From positions 15,798-79,797 of the forward strand of contig JBPJFY010000016.1 in assembly GCA_051208045.1 (NCBI GenBank): a DNA stretch of 64,000 bases, in the 5' to 3' direction. This document shows positions 52,061 to 61,824 of this stretch, in pieces. The notes under the pieces are model-generated. The model was not told the origin of the DNA. It did not search any database and saw nothing but the letters and a program-made list of their open reading frames with translations. The position numbers were made by a program, and so were the translations under genes. The first letter of the stretch is position 1. Every line of letters begins with the position of its first letter. The stretch is from LZORAL124-50-18 sp051208045. Lineage in GTDB: Bacteria; Pseudomonadota; Gammaproteobacteria; Pseudomonadales; Oleiphilaceae.

Positions 52061-52120
52061 TATCTAACTATAGATAACATGGGGATTATTTGTACTATTT
52101 ATTCGTCTATTAGATAATAG
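52061..52120. promoter_or_regulatory. def promoter region with two AT-rich palindromes
   Basis: TATCTA-ACTA-TAGATA (52061-52076) and CTATTA-GA-TAATAG (52107-52120) are perfect palindromes sharing TAGATAA. A sigma-70-like promoter, TTGTAC (52090-52095), 17 bases, GATAAT (52113-52118), overlaps the second and points at def. The palindromes could be operator sites in the lysM/def divergent gap of 272 bp; the rest of the gap shows nothing clear. Confidence 0.5.
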
Positions 52121-52249
52121 TAGCAGCGATATCGTGACTGGTAACACATTTTTATCGAAACGTGGGCAATTCTTTTCGCTAAGTCCCCGTTGTCTAACGC
52201 TTTACCCAGCACGCTTCACCCATTGTAAGCACAACTAATTTCAAAACCT

Positions 52250-52756
52250 ATGAGTAAATTGACGATTCTGGAATTTCCCGATCCACGGTTGCGTACGGTA
52301 GCCAAACCGGTCACCCAGGTGGATGACGCTTTGCGTATCACCATTGACGACATGTTTGAAACCATGTACGACGCCCCCGGGATCGGGTTGGCGGCCACCC
52401 AGGTCAACATCCACAAACGCATCATCGTGATCGATGTCTCGGAAGACAAGAGCGAACCGCTGGTTTTCATTAATCCCGAAGTTGAAGTGTTGGACGGCGA
52501 GCCCCAGGAGATGCAGGAGGGCTGCTTGTCCGTGCCCGGCTTCTACGAATCGGTCACACGCATCGAACATGTACGCATCAAAGCGCTGGATAAGCAGGGT
52601 CAATCCTTTGAAATGGAAGCAGAGGGGTTGCTGGCGGTCTGCATTCAACACGAAATAGACCATTTAAATGGCAAGCTGTTCGTGGACTACTTGAGCCCCC
52701 TCAAGCGTAATCGCATCCGTAAAAAGCTCGAAAAACAGCACAAGTTGCAGGCCTGA
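52250..52756 (+). CDS. def: peptide deformylase
   Basis: 168 residues with all three deformylase motifs: GIGLAATQ, EGCLSVPG and HEIDHLNG. Size matches type I enzymes. It removes the N-formyl group from new proteins. It is divergent from the LysM gene and followed by fmt 47 bp downstream, a conserved def-fmt pairing. Its promoter is the TTGTAC/GATAAT pair upstream. Confidence 0.96.
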   Translation: MSKLTILEFPDPRLRTVAKPVTQVDDALRITIDDMFETMYDAPGIGLAATQVNIHKRIIVIDVSEDKSEPLVFINPEVEVLDGEPQEMQEGCLSVPGFYESVTRIEHVRIKALDKQGQSFEMEAEGLLAVCIQHEIDHLNGKLFVDYLSPLKRNRIRKKLEKQHKLQA

Positions 52757-52803
52757 ACGCCTGCGCCTTAGCATCCATCACACTCAACATCGGAATCCTC
52801 TCC

Positions 52804-53736
52804 TTGTCCATCATCTTTGCCGGAACACCTGAGTTCGCCGCTGCCAGCCTGCGTGCATTGTTGGCTCAGGGCCAACCCATCTCCGCCGTATACACGCAAC
52901 CAGACCGACCCGCCGGAAGAGGCCGGAAGCTCATGCCCAGTGAGGTAAAACAGGTCGCGCTGTCGCAGGGAATTCCCGTCTACCAGCCGATCAACTTCAA
53001 ATCCCAGGAAGCCCGTGATGAACTTGCGGCACTGAAGCCTGAGCTGATGATTGTCGCGGCCTATGGCCTGATTCTGCCGGAAACTGTCCTGCGAATTCCG
53101 CGACTAGGGTGTGTGAACATTCATGCGTCTTTGTTACCACGATGGCGGGGGGCAGCCCCCATACAAAGAGCCATCGAATCGGGCGATGCAGAAACCGGCA
53201 TCACCATCATGCAGATGGATGTGGGCCTGGATACCGGCGACATGCTGTTGAAGCGGGAACTGCCGATTCACCCCGACGACACCGGCGGCAGCCTCCATGA
53301 CAAACTGGCCACCCTGGGCGGCGAAGCTATCGTCGAGGCCATGCCCGGCATCCTCTCAGGAACGCTGACGCCGGAAAAACAAAGGGATGAAGCCGCCAAC
53401 TATGCGCATAAGCTCTCCAAAGAAGAAGGGCAGATTCACTGGCACCTGCCCGCTGAGGAAATTGAACGAAAAGTCCGTGCTTTAAATCCCTGGCCCGTTG
53501 CCTATACCGATACGTCAGACAAACGCATCCGCGTCCATGCCGCGCAGACCGGTCCCGGGGTCAACGCGGCACCGGGTACCATTGTTGCGCGCACGCGCGA
53601 GGGCATCCAGGTCGCCTGCGGTGAGGGTAGCCTGTTGATTACCCGGCTCCAACTGCCGGGCAGCAAGGCCATCTCCGCGCTTGATCTGGTGAATGGCAAC
53701 CAGCCCGTGTTGCTCGCAGGTACCGCACTTGAATAA
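52804..53736 (+). CDS. fmt: methionyl-tRNA formyltransferase
   Basis: 310 residues from TTG. The signature HASLLPRWRGAAPIQRAI, preceded by the folate-binding region, and the C-terminal OB-like domain (VRALNPWPVAYT) identify Fmt. It formylates initiator Met-tRNA. It follows def. The rsmB start lies inside its last codons, so translation is likely coupled. Confidence 0.95.
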   Translation: MSIIFAGTPEFAAASLRALLAQGQPISAVYTQPDRPAGRGRKLMPSEVKQVALSQGIPVYQPINFKSQEARDELAALKPELMIVAAYGLILPETVLRIPRLGCVNIHASLLPRWRGAAPIQRAIESGDAETGITIMQMDVGLDTGDMLLKRELPIHPDDTGGSLHDKLATLGGEAIVEAMPGILSGTLTPEKQRDEAANYAHKLSKEEGQIHWHLPAEEIERKVRALNPWPVAYTDTSDKRIRVHAAQTGPGVNAAPGTIVARTREGIQVACGEGSLLITRLQLPGSKAISALDLVNGNQPVLLAGTALE

Positions 53737-55087
53737 ACACCTGCGTCCCTCACCCAAGAAACATCACGCCACGGCCCGCAGCCAGTGTGTCCACGCCCTG
53801 CTCAAAGTCACCGTGGACCATGCCTCCCTGAGCCAGGTCCTGCCCGCACTGGAAACCGAGCTGACGGAGCAGGATCGCCCGCTCTTTCGAGAATTGACGC
53901 TGGGTATTTGCCGCTGGTACACGCAGTTGGATATCATCGCCCGTCAGCTGCTCACCCGGCCCTTGCGCAAGCGAGATCACACCACCCGACTGTTGATCTT
54001 TCTGGGGATTTACCAACTCGTGCACACCCGGGTCGCCGCGCACGCCGCCATTCATGAAACCGTTGAACTGGCACCGCATTTCAATGCCAGCAATCAGCGG
54101 GGGCTCATTAACGCCATTCTGCGCAATTGCCAACGTGAACAACCACAGATCTGTGCGGAATTGAGCAGCGATCCCGGCTACCGTTTCAGCCATCCGCAAT
54201 GGATGGTGGACAAACTGACAGCCAACTGGCCCGACCACGCGGAGCTCATCCTCAGCGCTAACAATGAAAAAGCCCCGGTGACGCTGCGTATCAATCGACG
54301 CCTCTGCTCACGCGAAGCGTATGTTCAAGCGCTGTCCTCAGCAGGTATTGCCCATGACCTCTGTGCTTACAGCGACTACGGGGTGAGATTGACAGAATCC
54401 GTGCCCGTCTCGCAACTTCCGGGCTATGATGCCGGCTGGTTCAGTGTGCAGGATGAAGCCGCGCAACTGTGTACGACCTTGTTGAATCTCGACGCTTCCG
54501 GATTACATATTCTGGACGCCTGTGCCGCACCAGGTGGGAAAACCACCGCGATACTGGAAGCCACAGACAATACAGCGAAGGTCACCGCGCTGGAACTGTC
54601 GGAGCCACGATTGGCTCGCGTACAGGAAAACCTGGATCGCCTGTCGCTGACCGCACAGCTGATCTCTGGAGACGCCACACAGCGTGACTGGTGGAATGGC
54701 ACCCAATTCGATCGCATTTTGCTGGATGCCCCCTGCAGTGCCTCCGGTGTTATACGTAAACACCCGGACATCAAACTGCTTCGGCGGGAAACAGACATCG
54801 CAGCACTGGCGGAAACACAGCTCGCGATGCTCACCAATCTCTGGTCGACACTGAAATCCGGTGGCACACTGGTCTATGCCACCTGCTCAGTCTTCAATCA
54901 GGAAAACAGCCGGATCATCGAACGCTTTCTCAAACAGACACCGGATGCCGCTGCCACTCAATTGGATGTCCCCTGGGGCTTACCGGTACCTCATGGTCGG
55001 CAATTGTTTCCGGGCCGCGACAGTCACGACGGTTTCTTCTATGCTCAACTCAGAAAACAGAAAATACCAGAAAAAAGTAAAAAATAG
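53729..55087 (+). CDS. rsmB: 16S rRNA cytosine-967 C5-methyltransferase
   Basis: 452 residues from TTG overlapping the fmt stop; a longer frame into fmt is less likely. An N-terminal NusB-like RNA-binding domain (to about 140) precedes the methyltransferase. SAM motif LDACAAPGGKTTAILE and the two catalytic Cys strings, DAPCSASGVIRKHPD and YATCSVFNQENS, are intact. It methylates C967 of 16S rRNA. Order def-fmt-rsmB-trkA is conserved in pseudomonads. Confidence 0.93.
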   Translation: MNKHLRPSPKKHHATARSQCVHALLKVTVDHASLSQVLPALETELTEQDRPLFRELTLGICRWYTQLDIIARQLLTRPLRKRDHTTRLLIFLGIYQLVHTRVAAHAAIHETVELAPHFNASNQRGLINAILRNCQREQPQICAELSSDPGYRFSHPQWMVDKLTANWPDHAELILSANNEKAPVTLRINRRLCSREAYVQALSSAGIAHDLCAYSDYGVRLTESVPVSQLPGYDAGWFSVQDEAAQLCTTLLNLDASGLHILDACAAPGGKTTAILEATDNTAKVTALELSEPRLARVQENLDRLSLTAQLISGDATQRDWWNGTQFDRILLDAPCSASGVIRKHPDIKLLRRETDIAALAETQLAMLTNLWSTLKSGGTLVYATCSVFNQENSRIIERFLKQTPDAAATQLDVPWGLPVPHGRQLFPGRDSHDGFFYAQLRKQKIPEKSKK

Positions 55088-55184
55088 CCAAGCGCACCGA
55101 TTACCGGTTCTTATCTGACCAACAAATTCGTATAATCGGCGCACATTTTCCCGATCCGGGCTCGATTGGATATACGCTTAGAAC

Positions 55185-56558
55185 ATGAAAATTATCATTC
55201 TTGGTGCAGGGCAGGTGGGCGGCACACTCGCTGAAAACCTCGCCAACGAAGAAAACGACATTACGGTCATCGACAGCAACGGTGCCCGGCTGCGCCAATT
55301 GCGGGAACGGCTCGACATTCGCACGGTGGAAGGGATGGGTTCTTACCCTACTGTACTCAAGCAAGCCGGTGCGGAAGATGCAGAACTACTGATTGCCGTC
55401 ACCAACAGCGATGAGGTCAACATGGTAGCCTGTCAGGTGGCGCATACCCTCTTTCGCACGCCCACCAAAATCAGTCGGGTGCGTGCTCCCGCCTACATTC
55501 TGAAAAAAGAGCTGTTCAATACCGACGCGTTCCCGATCGATGTTCTGATTTCCCCGGAGCAGCTTGTGACGAACCACATCTCACGCCTGATTGAATATCC
55601 GGGTGCGCTTCAGGTACAGGATTTTTCGCACGGCCTGGCGCGACTGGTCGGAATTCGAGCCGTTAAAGGGGGACCGCTGGTTGGCCATGAGCTGGCGTAT
55701 CTGCGTGAGCATATGCCCAACATCGATACCCGGGTGGCCGCCATTTTCCGTAAAGACCGGCCACTGATTCCGGAAGGCACGACCGTGGTGCAGGAAGACG
55801 ACGAAGTGTTTTTCATCGCCGCAGCCCATCACATTCGCTCCGTGATGAGCGAACTGCAACCGTTGGAAAAGCCCTACAAGCGCATCATGATCGCTGGCGG
55901 CGGCAACATCGGCTTGCGCCTCTGCCAGGAACTGGAAGGGCGCTACCAGATGAAAATCATTGAGCACAACCAGGAACGGTGTATCTACCTGTCAGAAGCG
56001 CTGGTCAAAACCATCGTATTAGAAGGGGATGCCTCGAACAAAGAGATGTTACTGGATGAAAACATCGAAGGTACTGATGTCTTCTGCGCCGTCACCAATG
56101 ACGATGAAGCGAACATCATGGCCTCCATGCTGGCGAAACGCCTGGGTGTACGAAAAGTCATTACCCTGATCAACAATCCCGATTACGTGGATCTGATCCA
56201 GGGTGGCGAGATTGATATTGCCGTATCCCCGCAGCAGGCCACCTTGGGCAGCATGCTTGCGCACGTGCGTCGTGGCGACGTCGTGAACGTGCATCGTCTG
56301 AGACGAGGCGCAGCTGAAGCCATAGAAGCCATCGCCCATGGAGACCACCGCTCTTCCAAAGTGGTTGGCCGTCGGTTGGATGAAGTTGCGCTGCCCGAAG
56401 GCTGTACCATTGGCGCCATTGTGCGCCACAACGAAGTACTGATCGCACACGACCACATTCGTGTACAACCCGACGACCACATCATTCTCTTTCTGGTGAA
56501 TCGAAACCGCATCCGGGAAGTGGAAAAACTGTTCCAGGTCGGGCTCACTTTCTTCTAG
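55185..56558 (+). CDS. trkA: Trk potassium uptake regulator TrkA
   Basis: 457 residues with two RCK/NAD-binding halves: MKIIILGAGQVGGTLAENL at the start and IMIAGGGNIGLRLCQELEG near residue 235. Each is followed by a TrkA-C segment (HELAYLREHMPNID and VGRRLDEVALPEGC). It gates the Trk K+ channel from the cytoplasmic side. trkH begins 12 bp after it, giving an operon. Confidence 0.94.
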   Translation: MKIIILGAGQVGGTLAENLANEENDITVIDSNGARLRQLRERLDIRTVEGMGSYPTVLKQAGAEDAELLIAVTNSDEVNMVACQVAHTLFRTPTKISRVRAPAYILKKELFNTDAFPIDVLISPEQLVTNHISRLIEYPGALQVQDFSHGLARLVGIRAVKGGPLVGHELAYLREHMPNIDTRVAAIFRKDRPLIPEGTTVVQEDDEVFFIAAAHHIRSVMSELQPLEKPYKRIMIAGGGNIGLRLCQELEGRYQMKIIEHNQERCIYLSEALVKTIVLEGDASNKEMLLDENIEGTDVFCAVTNDDEANIMASMLAKRLGVRKVITLINNPDYVDLIQGGEIDIAVSPQQATLGSMLAHVRRGDVVNVHRLRRGAAEAIEAIAHGDHRSSKVVGRRLDEVALPEGCTIGAIVRHNEVLIAHDHIRVQPDDHIILFLVNRNRIREVEKLFQVGLTFF

Positions 56559-56570
56559 GCCAAATCGACG

Positions 56571-58019
56571 ATGCATATTTCTCTCGTCTCTCGCGTACTC
56601 GGCATCCTCATGATGCTGTTCAGCTTTTCCATGATTCCGCCCATGATCGTGTCCTCACTCTATGAAGACGGTCAAATGCAGTATTTTGTGCACGCCTTTG
56701 GGCTGATTCTGGGCATTGGCTTTCTGGTGTGGTTACCTACCCGCCACATCAAACACGAACTCCGAGTGAAAGATGGATTCATCATTACCGTGATGTTCTG
56801 GCTCACCGTCAGTTTCAGCGGGACCATTCCGCTCTACATGAGCGACCATCCCAGCATGACCTTCGTCGATGCCTTTTTCGAATCCCTGTCGGGCCTCACC
56901 ACCACCGGGGCCACAGTCATCACCGGCATAGACAATCTGCCCAAGTCCATTCTCTGGTACCGTCAACAACTGCAATGGTTTGGTGGCATGGGGATCATCG
57001 TATTGGCCGTCGCGGTATTGCCCATGCTCGGCATCGGGGGGATGCAGCTTTATCGAGCAGAAACTCCCGGCCCCGTGAAAGACAGCAAGCTCACACCCCG
57101 TATTACGGAAACCGCAAAAGCCCTCTGGTATATCTACCTGGGCCTGACCATCGTGTGCGCTTTCTGCTACTACCTGGCCGGAATGAACACGTTCGATGCC
57201 ATCACCCACAGCTTTTCCACGGTGGCGATCGGCGGGTTCTCAACCCACGACGACAGCATCGGTTACTTCAACAGCCCCATGGTGGACGTTATATGCATCG
57301 TCTTCATGATTTTATCGGGCGTGAATTTTGCGCTCCATTTCTTCGCCTGGCGTACACGCAATCCATTGATCTACTTCCGCGACCCGGAGTTCAAGTTTTA
57401 TCTCACCATTCTCGCTGGCGTGTCAGTCGTCACCATCTTGATCCTGTATTTCACCGGCACCTATCAGTTTTCCGAGTCCGTGCTTCGCGGCGTATTTGAG
57501 GTCATCTCCATCGCCACCACCACCGGGTTCGCTACCGCCGATTTCGCCCATTGGCCGCTGGTGTTGCCCTTTCTGTTGTTCCTGATTGCCTTTATCGGCG
57601 GATGTGCGGGCAGTACGGGCGGCGGCATGAAAGTCATTCGAATTCTCCTGATCTACAAGCAAGGCGCACGAGAAGTGAAACGACTCATCCACCCCAACGC
57701 CGTGATTCCGGTCAAACTTGGCAACAAACCGGTGCCTGACCGTGTACTGGAAGCGGTGTGGGGTTTCTTTTCCGTCTATATGTTCATGTTCGTGTTCATG
57801 CTGCTCGGGCTGTTGGCTACCGGACTGGACCAGGTGACGGCCTGGTCTGCTGTCGGCGCCTGTATCAACAATCTCGGCCCGGGCCTGGGTGACGTCTCGT
57901 TTCATTACGGCGATCTCAACGACACGGCAAAGTGGATTCTTTGCTTTGCCATGTTACTTGGCCGACTGGAAGTCTTTACCCTGCTGATTCTGTTCACCCC
58001 GACATTCTGGCGGCGCTGA
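56571..58019 (+). CDS. trkH: Trk potassium uptake channel TrkH
   Basis: 482 residues with about ten membrane segments. The K+-selectivity repeats are seen as TTTGATVI, FSTVAIGGFST, ATTTGFATADF and a last NNLGPG, in keeping with four P-loops. It is the pore subunit working with TrkA. Directly downstream of trkA, it ends near the glyQ promoter. Confidence 0.94.
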   Translation: MHISLVSRVLGILMMLFSFSMIPPMIVSSLYEDGQMQYFVHAFGLILGIGFLVWLPTRHIKHELRVKDGFIITVMFWLTVSFSGTIPLYMSDHPSMTFVDAFFESLSGLTTTGATVITGIDNLPKSILWYRQQLQWFGGMGIIVLAVAVLPMLGIGGMQLYRAETPGPVKDSKLTPRITETAKALWYIYLGLTIVCAFCYYLAGMNTFDAITHSFSTVAIGGFSTHDDSIGYFNSPMVDVICIVFMILSGVNFALHFFAWRTRNPLIYFRDPEFKFYLTILAGVSVVTILILYFTGTYQFSESVLRGVFEVISIATTTGFATADFAHWPLVLPFLLFLIAFIGGCAGSTGGGMKVIRILLIYKQGAREVKRLIHPNAVIPVKLGNKPVPDRVLEAVWGFFSVYMFMFVFMLLGLLATGLDQVTAWSAVGACINNLGPGLGDVSFHYGDLNDTAKWILCFAMLLGRLEVFTLLILFTPTFWRR

Positions 58020-58086
58020 CAGCGCTTCGCGTCGCCCATTCCAGCGACTTTTTTCCAAAAACCCCGAATAAATCTCTTATTTGGCA

Positions 58087-58115
58087 CTGACGCCCCCCAT
58101 CACAGATAGTATAAT
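58087..58115 (+). promoter_or_regulatory. sigma-70-like promoter for glyQ
   Basis: CTGACG (58087-58092), a 17-base spacer and a perfect TATAAT (58110-58115). It lies in the trkH-glyQ gap, about 75 bp before the GTG start, pointing right, where it would drive the glyQ-glyS-gmhB-plsC operon. Confidence 0.55.
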
Positions 58116-58190
58116 TCCGCCATTTGTGTTAACCGTCCCCTTTCGCAGGGCGTGAACGGTTCAAACTCAGCAATATCGGCAGGAATTACG

Positions 58191-59144
58191 GTGTCAGAGA
58201 TTAATCAGCAAAACGTTAAAACCTTTCAAGGACTCATCCTTGCCCTACAGAGCTACTGGGCAGAAAAAGGCTGTGTCGTCCTTCAACCCCTGGATATGGA
58301 AGTGGGCGCGGGCACATTCCACCCTGCCACGTTTTTGCGCGCCATCGGCCCGGAAACTTGGAACGCGGCCTATGTCCAACCCAGCCGTCGCCCAACGGAC
58401 GGCCGTTATGGCGAAAACCCCAACCGCCTGCAGCACTACTATCAGTTTCAGGTCGTCCTGAAGCCTTCCCCGGACAACATCCAGGAACTGTACCTTGAGT
58501 CTCTGCAACGGCTGGGCATCGATACCCAGGTGCACGACATTCGTTTCGTGGAAGACAACTGGGAATCGCCTACGCTGGGCGCCTGGGGCCTGGGGTGGGA
58601 AGTCTGGCTGAACGGCATGGAGGTCACTCAGTTTACTTACTTCCAGCAGGTGGGCGGATTGGAGTGTTTCCCGGTGACCGGCGAAATCACTTATGGGCTG
58701 GAACGCATCGCCATGTACTTGCAGGGCGTAGACAGCGTCTACGATCTGGTGTGGGCCGAAGGTCCGGAAGGCAAAGTCACTTACGGTGACGTCTTCCACC
58801 AAAACGAAGTCGAAATGTCGGAATACAACTTCGAGCACGCCGATACCACGTTTCTATTCAACAATTTCGATTTCTACGAAAAGGAAAGTGCGCGCCTCAT
58901 CGAACTGGCCTTGCCCCTTCCCGCGTATGAAATGGTGCTGAAAGCCTCTCACACCTTTAACTTGCTGGATGCCCGTCACGCCATTTCGGTCACAGAACGG
59001 CAGCGATTCATATTGCGGGTCCGTACCTTGGCCCGCGCGGTCGCTCAAGCCTACTATGACCGGAGAAAGGAACTGGGTTTCCCCTTGGCTTCTGAAGGGG
59101 TCAAGCAGGCGATGGCAGATGTTTCAACCGGCGAAAACAAGTAA
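58191..59144 (+). CDS. glyQ: glycyl-tRNA synthetase alpha subunit
   Basis: 317 residues from GTG with CAGGAA upstream. The whole sequence is near-textbook GlyQ: LQSYWAEKGCVVLQPLDMEVG, TFHPATFLRAIGPETW, PSRRPTDGRYGENPNRLQH, GWEVWLNGMEVTQFTYFQQ and TERQRFILRVRTLARAVAQ, each taken in short pieces. It is the catalytic subunit of the alpha2beta2 glycyl-tRNA synthetase. glyS follows 17 bp later. Confidence 0.97.
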   Translation: MSEINQQNVKTFQGLILALQSYWAEKGCVVLQPLDMEVGAGTFHPATFLRAIGPETWNAAYVQPSRRPTDGRYGENPNRLQHYYQFQVVLKPSPDNIQELYLESLQRLGIDTQVHDIRFVEDNWESPTLGAWGLGWEVWLNGMEVTQFTYFQQVGGLECFPVTGEITYGLERIAMYLQGVDSVYDLVWAEGPEGKVTYGDVFHQNEVEMSEYNFEHADTTFLFNNFDFYEKESARLIELALPLPAYEMVLKASHTFNLLDARHAISVTERQRFILRVRTLARAVAQAYYDRRKELGFPLASEGVKQAMADVSTGENK

Positions 59145-59161
59145 TCAGGGAGGCGAAAACA

Positions 59162-61240
59162 ATGTCTAAAACAGATTTTCTGGTGGAAATTGGTACCGAA
59201 GAATTGCCACCCAAAGCGCTCAAGAAACTTTCCAATGCCTTTATCCAAGGGATCGAAGACGGCCTGAGCAGTGCAGAACTCACGTACGGCGAAATCAAGG
59301 CCTATGCCAGTCCACGTCGCCTGGCAGCAGTGATCATTGGCCTGGATGATCAGCAACCCGACGCAGAGGTTGAAAAGAAAGGCCCGGCAGCCAAGGCCGC
59401 CTTTGATGGCGAGGGCAATCCAACCAAAGCGCTCCTCGGCTTTGCCAGCTCCTGCAATACGACGCCGGACCAGCTCGAACGAATTGAAACCCCCAAAGGG
59501 GAATGGATGGTCTATCGCGCCACCAAACAGGGCCAGCCAAGCCAGACATTACTGCCAGGTATCGTGGCCGATTCGCTGAACAAACTGCCCATTCCCAAAC
59601 GCATGCGCTGGGGTGCCAATAAAGCGGAATTCGTTCGCCCGGTGCACTGGATCGTGATGCTGTCCGGGTCATCCGTGATTCCCTGCAACATTCTTGGCGT
59701 CCCTGCTTCCAATGTCACCCGCGGGCATCGCTTCCTCGCCCCAGCGGAAATTACCATTACCGCACCCAATACTTACGCAGAACAATTGGTGTCGGAAGGT
59801 AAAGTACTGGCAGATTTTGAAACACGGCGAGAAAAAATTCGTGCCGATGTCGTCGCCATCGCACAAACCGTTGAAGGCCAGGCAGTCATCGATGACGACC
59901 TGCTCGATGAGGTGACCGCCCTCAACGAATGGCCCGTGCCACTGATCGGAAAGTTCGAAGAAAAATTCCTGCAGGTGCCCGCCCAGGCGTTGATCTCCTC
60001 CATGAAAGAGCACCAGAAGTACTTTCACGTGATCGACGGGCAGGGCAATATGCTGCCCAATTTCATCACGATCTCCAATATCGTCAGTAAAGACCCTCAG
60101 CAGGTCATTTCCGGCAATGAAAAGGTCATTCGTCCGCGCTTGTCCGACGCCGCCTTCTTCTTCGAAACGGATAAGAAATCCTCGCTGGAACAACGGGTTG
60201 AAAAGCTGAAAACAATCGTTTTCCAGGAAAAGCTGGGAACCGTATACGACAAAATTCAACGCGTCTCACAGGTGGCGGGCAAAATCGCCGACACGATTGG
60301 CGGTGAAGCCTCACTCGCGAAACGGGCCGGTGTGCTGGCAAAATCCGATCTGGTCAGCGAGATGGTACTGGAGTTCCCCGAGTTGCAAGGCATCATGGGC
60401 TATCACTATGCCCTGAACGATGGCGAGACTTCTGAGGTTGCTCAAGCGCTCAACGAGCAATACATGCCCCGATTTGCCGGGGATGAGTTGCCACAGAGCA
60501 AGACCGGTTGCGCACTCTCCATCGCAGAAAAAATGGATACCATCGTCGGCATATTTGGCATCAACCAACCGCCTACAGGTACCAAAGATCCCTTTGCGTT
60601 GCGCCGCGCAGCCCTTGGCGTTCTGAGAATCATCGTTGAAAAAGAACTCGATCTGGATTTGCGTGCCTGTATTCAGTTTGCCATTGAACAACACAGTGCG
60701 TTGCCGGCAGACAATCTCGAAGACACCGTGTTTGACTACATGCTGGATCGCTTCCGCGCCTGGTACGAAGATGCCGGTATTGAACCCTCGGTTTTCCTCG
60801 CAGTCCACAGTCGCAAACCCAGCAGACCACTGGATTTTCATTTCCGCATTCAAGCAGTCAGTGCATTCACGCGTTTACCGGAAGCCGAAGCACTGGCGGC
60901 AGCCAACAAGCGCGTAAGTAACATTCTCAGCAAGCAATCTGCGCAAGACATCGCTGCGAAGATTCATGAGAACCTGCTGCAGGAAAGTGCGGAAAAGACA
61001 TTGGTCAATGCCATGCAAGCTCTGGACGAAGAGGTCAGCCCGCTGTTTGAGCAGGGCGATTACCAGGCCGCCATGTCCGCCCTCGCCAAACTGAAAAGCC
61101 CGATTGATGCTTTCTTTGACAGCGTCATGGTCATGACGGACGATGAAGCGGTACGCAACAATCGACTGGCGCTGCTGGCGGAGTTGAGACGTTTGTTCAC
61201 CCGTGTGGCGGACATCTCATTATTGCAAACCACAAACTAA
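59162..61240 (+). CDS. glyS: glycyl-tRNA synthetase beta subunit
   Basis: 692 residues, standard length, GGGAGG upstream. DFLVEIGTEELPPKALKKL at the start, a RWGANKAEFVRPVHWIVML stretch and TGTKDPFALRRAALG in the anticodon-binding half identify it. It binds tRNA-Gly with GlyQ. gmhB follows 11 bases on. Confidence 0.96.
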   Translation: MSKTDFLVEIGTEELPPKALKKLSNAFIQGIEDGLSSAELTYGEIKAYASPRRLAAVIIGLDDQQPDAEVEKKGPAAKAAFDGEGNPTKALLGFASSCNTTPDQLERIETPKGEWMVYRATKQGQPSQTLLPGIVADSLNKLPIPKRMRWGANKAEFVRPVHWIVMLSGSSVIPCNILGVPASNVTRGHRFLAPAEITITAPNTYAEQLVSEGKVLADFETRREKIRADVVAIAQTVEGQAVIDDDLLDEVTALNEWPVPLIGKFEEKFLQVPAQALISSMKEHQKYFHVIDGQGNMLPNFITISNIVSKDPQQVISGNEKVIRPRLSDAAFFFETDKKSSLEQRVEKLKTIVFQEKLGTVYDKIQRVSQVAGKIADTIGGEASLAKRAGVLAKSDLVSEMVLEFPELQGIMGYHYALNDGETSEVAQALNEQYMPRFAGDELPQSKTGCALSIAEKMDTIVGIFGINQPPTGTKDPFALRRAALGVLRIIVEKELDLDLRACIQFAIEQHSALPADNLEDTVFDYMLDRFRAWYEDAGIEPSVFLAVHSRKPSRPLDFHFRIQAVSAFTRLPEAEALAAANKRVSNILSKQSAQDIAAKIHENLLQESAEKTLVNAMQALDEEVSPLFEQGDYQAAMSALAKLKSPIDAFFDSVMVMTDDEAVRNNRLALLAELRRLFTRVADISLLQTTN

Positions 61241-61251
61241 ACAGGGTATAA

Positions 61252-61800
61252 ATGCTAATTATCCTTGATAGAGATGGCGTGATAAACAAGGATAGTTATG
61301 CCTATATTCGGCGAGCGCATGAATGGACCCCCATTGAAGGGAGCATTGAAGCAATCGCCAAGCTTTCGCGATCTGGTTACCAGGTTGCGATTGCTACCAA
61401 CCAGTCCGGCGTAGGTAGAGGGTACTTCAGCGAACAGCATCTGGCTGAAATTCACGCCAAGATGCTGAGCCAAATTGAAGTGGCAGGCGGGAACATCGCC
61501 CATATCGCATTTTGCCCCCATCACCCGGATGAAGGTTGCAGTTGTAGAAAGCCTGAAAGTGGGCTGTTACACGAAATTGCAGATACGTTAAACATATCCG
61601 ATCTGGGCAAAGCCTACATGGTGGGTGACAGCCTGAAAGACCTGCAGGCTGCTGAAAGTGCAGGGTGTCGTCCGGTATTGGTCAAAACCGGCAACGGCCT
61701 TCAAACTTTGGCAGAGATTGAACACTCATCGCTTGCAGACACACCGGTTTTTGACAATCTCAGCGAATTCGTGACCACCCTGCTTGACGGCAAAATCTAA
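61252..61800 (+). CDS. gmhB: D-glycero-beta-D-manno-heptose-1,7-bisphosphate 7-phosphatase
   Basis: 182 residues, HAD superfamily. Nucleophile motif ILDRDGVIN near the start, ATNQSGVGRGYF, the zinc finger CPHHPDEGCSCRKP and YMVGDSLKDLQAAESAG are present. It removes the C7 phosphate in ADP-heptose synthesis for lipopolysaccharide. It lies in the glyQ-glyS-gmhB-plsC operon, an order also known next to gyrB in pseudomonads. Confidence 0.93.
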   Translation: MLIILDRDGVINKDSYAYIRRAHEWTPIEGSIEAIAKLSRSGYQVAIATNQSGVGRGYFSEQHLAEIHAKMLSQIEVAGGNIAHIAFCPHHPDEGCSCRKPESGLLHEIADTLNISDLGKAYMVGDSLKDLQAAESAGCRPVLVKTGNGLQTLAEIEHSSLADTPVFDNLSEFVTTLLDGKI

Positions 61801-61824
61801 CATTTTGTAATTGAAGAAGTTTTT

